DNA of 64,000 bases from Amycolatopsis methanolica 239 (GTDB lineage: Bacteria > Actinomycetota > Actinomycetes > Mycobacteriales > Pseudonocardiaceae), in the NCBI RefSeq assembly GCF_000739085.1, contig NZ_CP009110.1, positions 5,270,001 through 5,334,000 on the forward strand, read 5' to 3'. Position 1 is the first letter of the stretch. Every line of letters begins with the position of its first letter. The translations under genes and the position numbers were made by a program. Shown here piece after piece: positions 17,351-26,526 of the stretch. Below the pieces are notes generated by a model that saw nothing but the letters and a program-made list of their open reading frames with translations, ran no database searches and was not told the origin of the DNA.

Positions 17351-18165
17351 GCCCTCGATCCAATCCACAAAGTCACGCCGACGATGGCGCCGATGCCGAC
17401 GATCCACGCGACGAGCGCCTCCGAGGCAGGCCCAAGACCGCCCAGGCCGTTGCCGCCGGGGTTGTTGTTCCCGTCGGACACGGACTTGACGTAGGCGACG
17501 ATGTCCCGCTTCTCCTCGGGGGTGAGCTGCCGGTCGGAGAACTTCGGCATGTTCTGCGGACCGCTCAGCATCGCCGTGTAGATCTGCTCTTCGCTGGCCG
17601 GGCCGAGCTCCGGCGCGAACTTGCCCGCGGACAGGGCGCCGCCCTGGCCGGTGAAGTTGTGGCACGACGCGCAGTTGAGGCGGAACAGCTCGCCACCGCG
17701 CGCCGGGTTGTCACCGCGCAGCGCCTCGCCGGACTCGGCGGGCCGCTCCGGGCCGCCGCCGTTGGCCTGGATGTACGCGCCGACCGCGTCGATCTCCTCG
17801 GGGGTCAGCTTGGCCGGCTTGCGCTCGGCCTGCGCCTCCTGGCGGACCGCGGGCATGCGGCCGGACGAGGTCTGGAAGTACACCGCCGCGTCACCGACGC
17901 CGATCAGGCTCGGGCCGCGGTCCTCGACGCCCTGCAGGTTCGCTCCGTGGCAGCTGATGCAGCTGTTGTTGTAGACCTGCTGGCCGAGGCGCAGCTGCGC
18001 CGGGTCGTCCTGCGCCTGCGCGGTCTGCGGCTGCGGCACCAGGAGGGCGTAGCCCAGTCCGGCGCCGACCAGCGCCACACCGAGCGCGAGCGCGCCGGCG
18101 ATGCGGCGGCGCAGCTTGGTGCGGGCGCCGAAGCGGCGCCTGGAGGTGTTCTTGCTGGTGGTCAT
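17347..18165 (-). CDS. qcrC: Cytochrome bcc complex diheme cytochrome c subunit
   Basis: A 272-residue membrane-anchored cytochrome cc that passes electrons from the Rieske protein directly to the CuA site of the aa3 oxidase, replacing a soluble cytochrome c. Two heme c sites are visible: CISCH (Cys69, Cys72, His73) and CASCH (Cys165, Cys168, His169). An N-terminal signal/anchor helix spans about residues 22-42, and a C-terminal helix ([18 protein letters not shown]) anchors the other end. It is the second gene of the oxidase operon, 54 bases after ctaE. Confidence 0.96.
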   Translation of the reverse strand: MTTSKNTSRRRFGARTKLRRRIAGALALGVALVGAGLGYALLVPQPQTAQAQDDPAQLRLGQQVYNNSCISCHGANLQGVEDRGPSLIGVGDAAVYFQTSSGRMPAVRQEAQAERKPAKLTPEEIDAVGAYIQANGGGPERPAESGEALRGDNPARGGELFRLNCASCHNFTGQGGALSAGKFAPELGPASEEQIYTAMLSGPQNMPKFSDRQLTPEEKRDIVAYVKSVSDGNNNPGGNGLGGLGPASEALVAWIVGIGAIVGVTLWIGSRA

Positions 18166-18219
18166 TCTTCGGCAACCCTTGCTGTCAGTTCAGGCCGGTC
18201 CATGGGGTGGCTGGCGCGG

Positions 18220-18849
18220 TCACGGGATGATGTAGATGACCGCGAACAGGCCGATCCACACGATGTCGACGAAGTGCCAGTAGTAGGACACGACGATCGC
18301 CGAGGTCGCCTGCGCGGGGGTGAACTTGCTCAGCTTGGTGCGGATGAGCAAGAAGACGAAGGCGACGAGACCACCGATCACGTGCAGACCGTGGAAACCG
18401 GTCGCCAGGAAGAACACCGTGCCGAAGGCACCGGACGGGATGGTCACGCCCTCCTCGACGAGCGTGACGTACTCACCAGCCTGACCGGCGACGAAGATCG
18501 CGCCCATGATCAGGGTGATGACGTACCAGCGGCGCAGCCCGTAGACGTCACCGCGCTCGGCGGCGAACACGCCGAGCTGGCAGGTGAACGACGACGCCAC
18601 CAGGATGATGGTGAAGGGCAGCGCGTACGGGATGTCGAGGTGGATGGGCTCGTCGGTCGCCGGGTTGATCGGCGGCCAGACCCCCGTGCTGTTCTGCGCC
18701 TTGACCGTGAAGAACATCGCGAACAGCCCGGCGAAGAACATGAGCTCGCTGGAGAGCCACACGATCGTGCCGACGCTGACCATGTTCGGCCGGTTCAGCG
18801 AGTGCACCCGCTGGCTGATGGTGGGAGCTGCCGTTGTCACGGGTCGCAT
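18220..18849 (-). CDS. ctaE: Cytochrome c oxidase subunit III
   Basis: A 209-residue, five-helix subunit III of the aa3-type oxidase. It has the family's conserved segments FHGLHVIGG and [12 protein letters not shown], and an early [17 protein letters not shown] helix carrying the conserved glutamate. The frame continues upstream to 18891, but the ATG at 18849 has GGGAGA just before it. It is the first gene of the ctaE-qcrC-qcrA-qcrB operon. The promoter must lie in the 97 bases shared with the divergent hypothetical gene. Subunit I (ctaD) is not in the window. Confidence 0.95.
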   Translation of the reverse strand: MRPVTTAAPTISQRVHSLNRPNMVSVGTIVWLSSELMFFAGLFAMFFTVKAQNSTGVWPPINPATDEPIHLDIPYALPFTIILVASSFTCQLGVFAAERGDVYGLRRWYVITLIMGAIFVAGQAGEYVTLVEEGVTIPSGAFGTVFFLATGFHGLHVIGGLVAFVFLLIRTKLSKFTPAQATSAIVVSYYWHFVDIVWIGLFAVIYIIP

Positions 18850-18945
18850 TATGTCTCCCTGCGAAGCGACCTGCTTGGTCGGGTCCGGCACGCCGCGCCG
18901 GGGGTGTTGGTCACAGCGACGAACGCGGAGGGTGAGTATCAGGGC

Positions 18946-19377
18946 GTGGGATTCATCGATCGGGTTCGTGACCTGCTGCGAAAGCGTGGCGGGCCGGACC
19001 TCACCGTGGACACCGAGGGTGTCGTCGTCGTGGCCGAGGCCTTCGACGTCGCCGAGGCCGACTCGGCGGTGCTGGGCAGATCACACCTCTGGCGGGCGGA
19101 CGAACCGGCGATTCTGCGCCACCACCTCGTGCTGCCACCGGATCGGGTCACCGAGGCCGCGTCGGTGCTCGCCCAGGACGGGTGGGAGCTGCGCCCCGGG
19201 CCCGGCGGCGAAGGCCCCGTCCGGGTGCACGCGCTGCGCGTGCAGAAGCTCGACGCGCTGCACTGCGCCCAGGAACGGGCCCGGATGGCGGGGCTGGCGC
19301 AGCGGCTGGACGGCGACTGGCTCGGCTGGGACGCGCTACAGCCGATGGGCCTGGGTGGAACCGGCCGGGACGGCTAG
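18946..19377 (+). CDS. Hypothetical protein, possible RraB-like fold
   Basis: A 143-residue soluble protein that I do not recognise securely. It starts [14 protein letters not shown], has a [19 protein letters not shown] strand region and a central [14 protein letters not shown] segment, and ends [12 protein letters not shown]. The last two weakly recall RraB-type RNase E regulators, which end in a YDGW-like motif; this is only suggestive. The GTG at 18946 was chosen, and an in-frame GTG at 18904 is possible. It is divergent from ctaE and 41 bases before the receiver-like gene, so it may be co-transcribed with that gene and trpD. Confidence 0.72.
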   Translation: MGFIDRVRDLLRKRGGPDLTVDTEGVVVVAEAFDVAEADSAVLGRSHLWRADEPAILRHHLVLPPDRVTEAASVLAQDGWELRPGPGGEGPVRVHALRVQKLDALHCAQERARMAGLAQRLDGDWLGWDALQPMGLGGTGRDG

Positions 19378-19418
19378 CATCGACACGACCAGTACAGCGA
19401 CGAAGCCGGAGGGTCGAC

Positions 19419-19829
19419 TTGTCCGAACAGTCCACGCGGATCCTGGTGTTCAGCCATCGTCCCGAAGTGCGGGAGTCGATCATCACGGCGGTCGGCCGCA
19501 GGCCCGCCACCGACCTGGGCCGGGTCGACTACGTCGAGGCCGCCGGAGTGGCCGATGTGCTGGCCGAGATGGACGAGGGCGCGGTCGATCTGGCGATCCT
19601 GGACGGCGAGGCCCAGCCGACCGGCGGCATCGGGCTGTGCAGGCAGTTGAAGAACGAGATCGACGACTGCCCGCCCATCGTGATCGCCGTGCGGCGCAAG
19701 GACGACCGCTGGCTGGCGACCTGGTCGCAGGCCGACGCCGTCCTGGTCCATCCGCTCGACCCGCTGACCGCGGCGGAGACGGTCGCGGACGTGCTGCGGG
19801 CCCGCCGGGTCCCGGTCGTCCGGGGCTGA
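19419..19829 (+). CDS. Degenerate response-regulator receiver protein
   Basis: A 136-residue single-domain protein with a CheY-like plan: first strand ILVFSHRP, third strand LAILDGEAQPTGG, fourth strand IVIAVRRKDD and fifth strand AVLVHPLDP. The aspartate of the third strand is present, but the acidic pair after the first strand is replaced by SHRPE and the conserved lysine of the fifth strand (normally KP) is histidine (HP). Classical phosphorylation is therefore unlikely. The TTG start has GGAGGG five bases before it. It lies 47 bases before trpD. It may act as a phosphorylation-independent binding protein (inference). Confidence 0.83.
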   Translation: MSEQSTRILVFSHRPEVRESIITAVGRRPATDLGRVDYVEAAGVADVLAEMDEGAVDLAILDGEAQPTGGIGLCRQLKNEIDDCPPIVIAVRRKDDRWLATWSQADAVLVHPLDPLTAAETVADVLRARRVPVVRG

Positions 19830-19876
19830 GGCGCCGCGACCGAATGAGGCCGGTTCGCCGGCCGTGAAAGGTGACC

Positions 19877-20902
19877 ATGGGCACGCAGACTTGGCCCACG
19901 CTGCTCAACCAGCTGATCGCCGGCGCCGACCTCTCCGCGGAGGACACCGCGTGGGCGATGGACCAGGTGATGTCCGGGGAGGCCACGCCGGCCCAGGTCG
20001 GCGGTTTCCTGGTCGCACTGCGCGCCAAGGGCGAGACGCCGGACGAGATCACCGGCCTCGCGGACGCGATGCTGTCGCACGCGCGCCGGGTGCGGATCGC
20101 GCGGGACGCGGTCGACATCGTCGGCACCGGTGGCGACCGGTCCGGGTCGGTGAACATCTCGACGATGGCCTCGCTGGTCACCGCGGCCGCCGGGGTGCCG
20201 GTGGTGAAGCACGGCAACCGGGCGGCGTCGTCGAAGGCCGGGACAGCGGACGTGCTGGAGGCCCTCGGGGTGGCGATCGACCTGCCGCCGGAGGGGGTGC
20301 AGCGGTGCGTCGACGAGCTGGGCATCGGATTCTGCTTCGCGCCGGTGTTCCACCCCGGGTTCCGCCACGCCGGTGCGCCGCGCCGCGAGCTGGGGGTGCC
20401 GACCGCGTTCAACCTGCTGGGGCCGCTGACGAACCCGGCGCAGCCGACGGCCGGGCTGATCGGGTGCGCGTTCCCGGACAAGACGGAGGTGCTGGCGCGG
20501 GTGTTCGCAGGCCGGGGCACCTCGACGCTGGTGGTCCGCGGGGACGACGGCCTCGACGAGCTCACCACCACGACGACCAGTTCGGTGTGGGTCGTGTCCG
20601 GCGGATCGGTGCGGGCCGAGTCGCTGGATCCGGCCGAGCTGGGCATCGCACGCGCCAGGGCGGAAGACCTGCGGGGTGGCGACCCGGCAGCCAACGCCGA
20701 GGTGGTACGTGAACTGGTGGCCGGCAAGCCGGGTCCGGTGCGGGACGCGGTGCTGCTGAACGCGGCCGGGGCGCTGGCCGCGCACGCCGGGTTCAGTTCG
20801 TCGCTGACGGACGATCTCGCGGCGGGGCTGACGCGGGCCGCGGAGGCCGTGGATTCCGGCGCTGTGGCGGATCTGCTGGCCCGCTGGGCGGCTTTCCGCT
20901 GA
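19877..20902 (+). CDS. trpD: Anthranilate phosphoribosyltransferase
   Basis: Transfers phosphoribose from PRPP to anthranilate in tryptophan synthesis. The 341-residue protein has the PRPP loop [17 protein letters not shown] (around residue 80), [21 protein letters not shown], and the [10 protein letters not shown] segment of the family. GTG at 19871 is possible, but the ATG at 19877 fits the AAAGG spacing better. No other trp gene is nearby, as in mycobacteria, where trpD (Rv2192c) also stands alone next to ctaE. It ends at a strong bidirectional hairpin. Confidence 0.96.
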   Translation: MGTQTWPTLLNQLIAGADLSAEDTAWAMDQVMSGEATPAQVGGFLVALRAKGETPDEITGLADAMLSHARRVRIARDAVDIVGTGGDRSGSVNISTMASLVTAAAGVPVVKHGNRAASSKAGTADVLEALGVAIDLPPEGVQRCVDELGIGFCFAPVFHPGFRHAGAPRRELGVPTAFNLLGPLTNPAQPTAGLIGCAFPDKTEVLARVFAGRGTSTLVVRGDDGLDELTTTTTSSVWVVSGGSVRAESLDPAELGIARARAEDLRGGDPAANAEVVRELVAGKPGPVRDAVLLNAAGALAAHAGFSSSLTDDLAAGLTRAAEAVDSGAVADLLARWAAFR

Positions 20903-20937
20903 GCTGAGGAGCCGGGGTGACTTCCCGCACTCCACAA

Positions 20938-20983
20938 CGAAAAGGGCCCGCCCGGTGGAAAACCACCGGGCGGGCCCTTTTCG
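20938..20983. terminator. Bidirectional terminator between trpD and ctaF
   Basis: A perfect 21-pair stem with an AAAA loop; the arms begin CGAAAAGGGC and end GCCCTTTTCG. It lies between the convergent genes trpD and ctaF and has the same design as the hairpin at 14359-14402. Confidence 0.87.
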
Positions 20984-20992
20984 CGGATCAGA

Positions 20993-21412
20993 TCACTCGT
21001 GGTTGGGGCCGGTGTGGTACTCGAACACCAGGCCGCCGACCGTGAGCAGGATCAGGATGCCGCCGACGACCAGCATCCAGATGTGGAAGAACGCGAGGCC
21101 GAGGCCGACGAACGCGGCCGAGGCGGCCAGCCCGATCGGCCAGTAGCTGCCCGGGCTGAAGAAGCCCATCTCACCGGCGCCGTCGCTGATCTCGGCGTCG
21201 TCGCGGTCCTCGGGACGCGGTTCGATCCGGCGGCCGACGAACCGCATGTAGCTGCCCGCCAGGAGGGACAGTCCGCCGGTCAGGATCAGGGCGACCAGGC
21301 CGACCGGCTCGACGCCGTAGCCACTGGCCAGGCCGGTCCACACGCCGTACACGATCGCGATGAAGAACGCGAAAGCGGTGACCAAGTCGAAAATCCGGGC
21401 TTCGACCTTCAT
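20993..21412 (-). CDS. ctaF: Actinobacterial cytochrome c oxidase subunit IV
   Basis: A 139-residue membrane protein with four hydrophobic helices (about residues 6-26, 32-52, 91-108 and 110-130). A charged loop with EPRPEDRDDAEISDGAGEMG lies between the second and third helices. It is the small fourth subunit specific to actinobacterial aa3 oxidases. It follows ctaC on the same strand by 52 bases, as in Rv2200c-Rv2199c, and ends just before the trpD hairpin. Confidence 0.93.
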   Translation of the reverse strand: MKVEARIFDLVTAFAFFIAIVYGVWTGLASGYGVEPVGLVALILTGGLSLLAGSYMRFVGRRIEPRPEDRDDAEISDGAGEMGFFSPGSYWPIGLAASAAFVGLGLAFFHIWMLVVGGILILLTVGGLVFEYHTGPNHE

Positions 21413-21464
21413 GACGCTGTCCTCACTGTGCTCATGCTTCCAACACCCACGGGAACCAACCGGC

Positions 21465-22406
21465 TCAGCCGGACTGCGTCCGCAGCGTGCGGTCGGTGTT
21501 GAACGGCTTCGTCGTGGTCGCCTGCGGCGCGCACAGCTCGCCGCAGTTCAGCGCGGCCAGCGCCTCGGCGGTGGTGTTCGGCTGCCCGGTGGCCGGGTTG
21601 ATCTGGGTGCGCAGCTGGATGTACCGGTCGAACTGGTCGGCGGGCAGCGCCCGGACCTCGAAGTTCATGCCCGAGTGGTAGGTGCCGCACAGCTCGGCGC
21701 AGCGGCCGACGAACGCACCGGCCCGGTCGATCGTGTTCTGGAACGACGGGTCCTGGTTGTTCTTCTCCGGGTCCGGGAACACGTCCCGCTTGAAGTGGAA
21801 CTCCGGCACCCAGAACGAGTGGATGACGTCCGCGGAGCGCAGGTTGTACTGGATGCGCTTGCCCACGGGCAGGACCAGGATCGGGATCTCGCTCGAGCTG
21901 CCGACGGTCTTGACGACCTGGCCGTTGGCGTCCTTCGGGGCGCTCGGGTAGTCGAACTCCCAGTTCCACTGGAACGCGATCACGTCGACCGTGACGTCCG
22001 GGTCCGGCTCCTCGGCCAGCACCTTGCTCTCGGTGGTCGCGGTGAAGAAGAACAGCACGCAGACCATCACGAGCGGCAGCACGACGCAGAACAGCTCGAG
22101 CGGCACGTTGTACTGGAACTGCCGCGGCAGGTCGCCGGGGCCGTCGGTCTTCTTCTTCCGGTGGAACGCGACCGACCAGAAGATCAGGCCCCACACGATC
22201 ACACCGACGACGAGCGCGGCGATCACGGACCAGGTCCAGAGGACGCGCATGTCCTCGGACTCCTTGGTCACGCCGACGGGCCACCCGAACCGCAGCACCT
22301 CGTCACCGGAGCACCCGGTCGCCAGGAGCGCGACGAGCCCGGCCAGCGCGGCGACCTTACCCACTTTCGCCGAACGTGATGCCGGAGTGCGCTCATCCCT
22401 GCCCAC
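21465..22406 (-). CDS. ctaC: Cytochrome c oxidase subunit II (lipoprotein, CuA)
   Basis: A 313-residue subunit II. The N-terminus is a lipoprotein signal with lipobox LATGC. Two membrane helices follow, then a periplasmic-side cupredoxin domain with CuA ligands Cys236, Cys240, His244 and Met247 (CAELCGTYHSGM) plus the HSFWVPEF histidine. A C-terminal extension carries a second Cys-x3-Cys pair, NCGELC (Cys288, Cys292). The frame is open far upstream, but the GTG at 22406 gives a normal lipoprotein signal and has AAAGGG upstream. It begins the ctaC-ctaF pair and is divergent from asnB. Confidence 0.95.
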   Translation of the reverse strand: MGRDERTPASRSAKVGKVAALAGLVALLATGCSGDEVLRFGWPVGVTKESEDMRVLWTWSVIAALVVGVIVWGLIFWSVAFHRKKKTDGPGDLPRQFQYNVPLELFCVVLPLVMVCVLFFFTATTESKVLAEEPDPDVTVDVIAFQWNWEFDYPSAPKDANGQVVKTVGSSSEIPILVLPVGKRIQYNLRSADVIHSFWVPEFHFKRDVFPDPEKNNQDPSFQNTIDRAGAFVGRCAELCGTYHSGMNFEVRALPADQFDRYIQLRTQINPATGQPNTTAEALAALNCGELCAPQATTTKPFNTDRTLRTQSG

Positions 22407-22572
22407 TGCGCAGCGCCCTTTCAACCCAGGCCTCCTTGACGATTTCTGGCTTACCAGCGGGAGCCTAGCCGAGCTACCGCGATCCGCAGCCCAAGGGGTG
22501 ACCGTTCGCGGCGGAGGCTGCGGGCATACTGGGCGCTCGACATCCGGCCACGACCTCGAGGTGTGAATATCC

Positions 22573-24507
22573 GTGTGCGGCCTGCTTGGACTGGTGTGTG
22601 CCACTGAGAACGACGCGGTCAACGCGCGTGACGCGGTCGGCGAAGCCATGCGCTGCCAGCGTCATCGCGGTCCCGACGAGCGCGACACCTGGACCGACGG
22701 CGAGGTCGTCTACGGCTTCAACCGGCTCGCGTTCATCGACGTCGAGCACGCCCACCAGCCGCTGACGTGGGGTCCGCCGGAGTCGCCGAACCGGTACACG
22801 CTCAACTTCAACGGCGAGATCTACAACTACCGTGAGCTGCGGGAACAGCTCACGGCAGAGCACGGTGCGAAGTTCGCCACAGAGGGCGACGGCGAGGCGA
22901 TCGTCGCGGCCTACCACCACTGGGGCCGCGCCGCGGTGTCGAAGCTGCGCGGGATGTTCGCGTTCCTGATCTGGGACGCCGAGGAGAAGGTGATCTTCGG
23001 CGCACGTGATCCGTTCGGCATCAAGCCGCTGTTCTACACGCACGGGCCCGGCGGCACGGCGTTCTCCAGCGAGAAGAAGTCGCTGCTGGAGCTCTCCGGC
23101 GTGCTGGGGATCACCAAGCAACTGGACCGGACCGCGCTTCAGCACTACCTGACGCTGCAGTACGTGCCGGAGCCGGAGACGCTGCACACGCGCATCCGCC
23201 GCATCGAGTCCGGCACCTCGTTCACCGTCTCCCCCGGCGGCGCCCCGAAGATCGAGCGCTACTTCTTCCCGGAGTTCGCCGCGAAGCCGGTTCGCGGCGA
23301 GGCCGAGGCGAAGATCCTGCACGAGCGGATCCGCGACGTGATGCGCGACTCGGTCGGCAGGCACATGATCGCCGACCCGGACATCACCGTCGGCACGTTC
23401 CTGTCCGGCGGCATCGACTCGACCGCGATCGCGGCGCTGGCCAAGGAGCACAACCCGAACCTGATCGCGTTCACCACCGGGTTCGAGCGCGAGGGCTACT
23501 CCGAGGTCGACGTGGCGGCCGAGTCCGCGGCGGCGATCGGCGTGAAGCACGTCATCCGGACGGTGTCGGCCGACGAGATGATGGAGGCCCTGCCGCTCAT
23601 CGTCTGGTACCTCGACGACCCGGTGGCCGACCCGGCGCTGGTGCCGTTGTGGTTCATCGCGCGGGAGGCGCGCAAGCACGTCAAGGCGGTGCTGTCCGGC
23701 GAGGGCTCGGACGAGCTGTTCGGCGGCTACACGATCTACAACGAGCCGCTGTCGCTCGCGCCGTTCGAGAAGGTGCCGGGCAGCCTGCGCAAGGTGATCG
23801 GCAAGGTGTCGGAGCGGATCCCGGAGGGCACGCGCGGCAAGGACCTGCTGCGCCGCGGCGCGCTGCCGCTGGAGGAGCGCTACTACGGCAACGCCCGCAT
23901 CTTCCGCGACGACCAGCTGCGCGGGGTGCTGAAGACGTTCCAGGAGGGCGTCGGCCACAAGGACGTCACCGCCGAGCACTACCGCACGTCGGCGAACTGG
24001 GACCCGGTCGCGCGGATGCAGCACGTGGACCTGTTCACCTGGCTGCGCGGCGACATCCTGGTCAAGGCCGACAAGATGACCATGGCGAACTCGCTGGAGC
24101 TGCGGGTGCCGTTCCTGGACGCGGAGGTGTTCAAGGTCGCGGCCGGCATCCCGCTGGACCAGAAGATCACCAAGGAGACCACGAAGTACGCGCTGCGCCG
24201 CGCGCTGGAGGGCATCGTGCCCGCGCACGTGCTCAACCGGCGCAAGCTGGGCTTCCCGGTGCCGATCCGGCTGTGGCTGCGGGACGAGATGTACGACTGG
24301 GCGCGCGGCATCATCGCCGATTCGCAAACCGGTGAGCTGCTGGACAAGCTGGCCGTGCAGCGCCTGCTGGACGAGCACAAGGCGGGCACGCTGGACCACA
24401 GCAGGCGGATCTGGGCGCTGCTGGTGTTCATGATCTGGCACGGCATCTTCATCGAGCACCGCATCAAGCCGGAGATCCCGGAGCCGGTCTACCCGGTGCG
24501 CATCTGA
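22573..24507 (+). CDS. asnB: Asparagine synthetase (glutamine-hydrolysing)
   Basis: A 644-residue enzyme that makes asparagine from aspartate, glutamine and ATP. Cys2 directly after the initiator (GTG-TGC-GGC) is the amidotransferase nucleophile, and QRHRGPDE and NFNGEIYNY belong to the glutaminase domain. The synthetase half carries the PP-loop SGGIDS at about residue 278 and the later GSDELFGGY. Orthologue of Rv2201, which is similarly divergent from ctaC and is linked in mycobacteria to amidation of meso-diaminopimelate in peptidoglycan, so that role is possible here. A terminator hairpin follows. Confidence 0.95.
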   Translation: MCGLLGLVCATENDAVNARDAVGEAMRCQRHRGPDERDTWTDGEVVYGFNRLAFIDVEHAHQPLTWGPPESPNRYTLNFNGEIYNYRELREQLTAEHGAKFATEGDGEAIVAAYHHWGRAAVSKLRGMFAFLIWDAEEKVIFGARDPFGIKPLFYTHGPGGTAFSSEKKSLLELSGVLGITKQLDRTALQHYLTLQYVPEPETLHTRIRRIESGTSFTVSPGGAPKIERYFFPEFAAKPVRGEAEAKILHERIRDVMRDSVGRHMIADPDITVGTFLSGGIDSTAIAALAKEHNPNLIAFTTGFEREGYSEVDVAAESAAAIGVKHVIRTVSADEMMEALPLIVWYLDDPVADPALVPLWFIAREARKHVKAVLSGEGSDELFGGYTIYNEPLSLAPFEKVPGSLRKVIGKVSERIPEGTRGKDLLRRGALPLEERYYGNARIFRDDQLRGVLKTFQEGVGHKDVTAEHYRTSANWDPVARMQHVDLFTWLRGDILVKADKMTMANSLELRVPFLDAEVFKVAAGIPLDQKITKETTKYALRRALEGIVPAHVLNRRKLGFPVPIRLWLRDEMYDWARGIIADSQTGELLDKLAVQRLLDEHKAGTLDHSRRIWALLVFMIWHGIFIEHRIKPEIPEPVYPVRI

Positions 24508-24525
24508 GGCGCGAGCTGAGCGTTC

Positions 24526-24557
24526 GAAGGGCCGCAGCCGCCCGGCTGCGGCCCTTC
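24526..24557. terminator. Bidirectional terminator between asnB and adoK
   Basis: Arms GAAGGGCCGCAGCCG and CGGCTGCGGCCCTTC (15 complementary bases each) enclose two bases; the innermost pairs would open to form a loop. It lies between the convergent genes asnB and adoK. Confidence 0.8.
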
Positions 24558-24617
24558 TTCGTCTGCTGACCGTCGGAGCGGTGCCGCGGTGCCGGCCGAC
24601 CAGGCCCGCGGCTCCGG

Positions 24618-25643
<1,026 letters not shown>

Positions 25644-25747
25644 TTACCGACGGGAAATACCCCGTCGGAGCTAAATCTGACCCGCTGACCGACACTACTA
25701 GCTGGTAGACCTGTCCGGCTCGCGCCGGTCGCCCTAGCGTCGCCTGC

Positions 25748-25918
25748 GTGAGCACCGTGACGGAACCGGAGACCATCGCCGAGCTGATCGACGACTGCGC
25801 CGACATCCCCGCCGAACTGCGCGCGGCACACGCCTCGGCGCCCCGCCCGCCTGCGCCGCGGGGCTGGGCGGTCGACGACGCCTGCCACGCACAGGTAGTC
25901 GGGCTGGAGGACTATTAG
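25748..25918 (+). CDS. Possible small acidic protein
   Basis: A 56-codon frame from GTG to TAG, with an acidic start (TVTEPETIAELIDDCADIP) and a proline/alanine-rich centre. There is no ribosome site and no family resemblance. In its favour, it fills the space between divergent adoK and the next terminator, codon use is GC3-biased, and the hairpin at 25931 starts 13 bases after the stop. It may also be the remnant of a longer gene. Confidence 0.35.
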   Translation: MSTVTEPETIAELIDDCADIPAELRAAHASAPRPPAPRGWAVDDACHAQVVGLEDY

Positions 25919-25930
25919 TTACGCGGACAT

Positions 25931-25972
25931 GCGAAAGGGCGCCGGTCGAAATCTCGACCGGCGCCCTTTCGC
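25931..25972. terminator. Bidirectional terminator before erpA 3' end
   Basis: A perfect 19-pair stem with a four-base loop (AATC); the arms start GCGAAAGGGCGCC. It lies between the small frame ending at 25918 and erpA, which converges from the right. Confidence 0.85.
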
Positions 25973-25982
25973 GTGTGCTGGC

Positions 25983-26354
25983 TCAGTGGAACGAGTCGCC
26001 GCAGGCGCAGGAGCCCGTGGCGTTCGGGTTCTCGATGGTGAAGCCCTGCTTCTCGATCGAGTCGACGAAGTCGATCACCGCACCCTCGACGTACGGCGCG
26101 CTCATGCGGTCGACCGCCACGCGCAGGCCGTCGAAGTCGCGGAACAGGTCGCCGTCGAGCGTGCGCTCGTCGAAGAACAGCTGGTAACGCAGGCCCGCGC
26201 AACCACCGGGCTGGACCGCGATGCGCAGGTGCATGTCGTCGCGGCCTTCCTGCTCGAGCAGGGCCTTCGCCTTGCTCGCCGCGGCGTCGCTCAACGTGAC
26301 GCCGTGGGTGGCCTCGGCCTCGGCCTGCGTGCTGGTCTGCTCAGCGGCAGTCAT
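25983..26354 (-). CDS. erpA: Iron-sulfur cluster insertion/carrier protein (ErpA/IscA/HesB family)
   Basis: A 123-residue A-type carrier that hands Fe-S clusters to apoproteins. The three conserved cysteines are present: Cys52 in PGGCAGLRY and Cys116/Cys118 in the C-terminal CACGDSF. The first 18 residues are a Thr/Glu/Ala-rich extension. Orthologue of Rv2204c. Likely clients in this window are LipA and the Rieske protein (inference). The divergent promoter region carries a symmetric GGAAC-N18-GTT element that fits an oxidative-stress sigma factor. Confidence 0.93.
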   Translation of the reverse strand: MTAAEQTSTQAEAEATHGVTLSDAAASKAKALLEQEGRDDMHLRIAVQPGGCAGLRYQLFFDERTLDGDLFRDFDGLRVAVDRMSAPYVEGAVIDFVDSIEKQGFTIENPNATGSCACGDSFH

Positions 26355-26407
26355 AGCTCTCCCTCGGGGTCTTGCCGTGCACCGGGTGGGGGGTGCTCCT
26401 CCCTACT

Positions 26408-26435
26408 GGAACACCGGTGCCACCCGTTCTGTTCC
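26408..26435. promoter_or_regulatory. Symmetric SigR/SigH-like element between erpA and the DUF3043 gene
   Basis: GGAACA-N16-TGTTCC reads as GGAAC-N18-GTT on both strands, matching the SigR/SigH-type promoter spacing in each direction. Predicted starts would be about 45 bases before erpA and 85 bases before the DUF3043 gene. CACCGGTG is also palindromic inside. Function is inferred from the motif only. Confidence 0.4.
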
Positions 26436-26526
26436 CGGGCTGGTTCCCGCCTTGGCGCTGAACCCATGGTTACACATCGGCGAGGGGGTTGAACACGCAC
26501 GCCGCTGTCTGGAATAAGCTGGTTGG

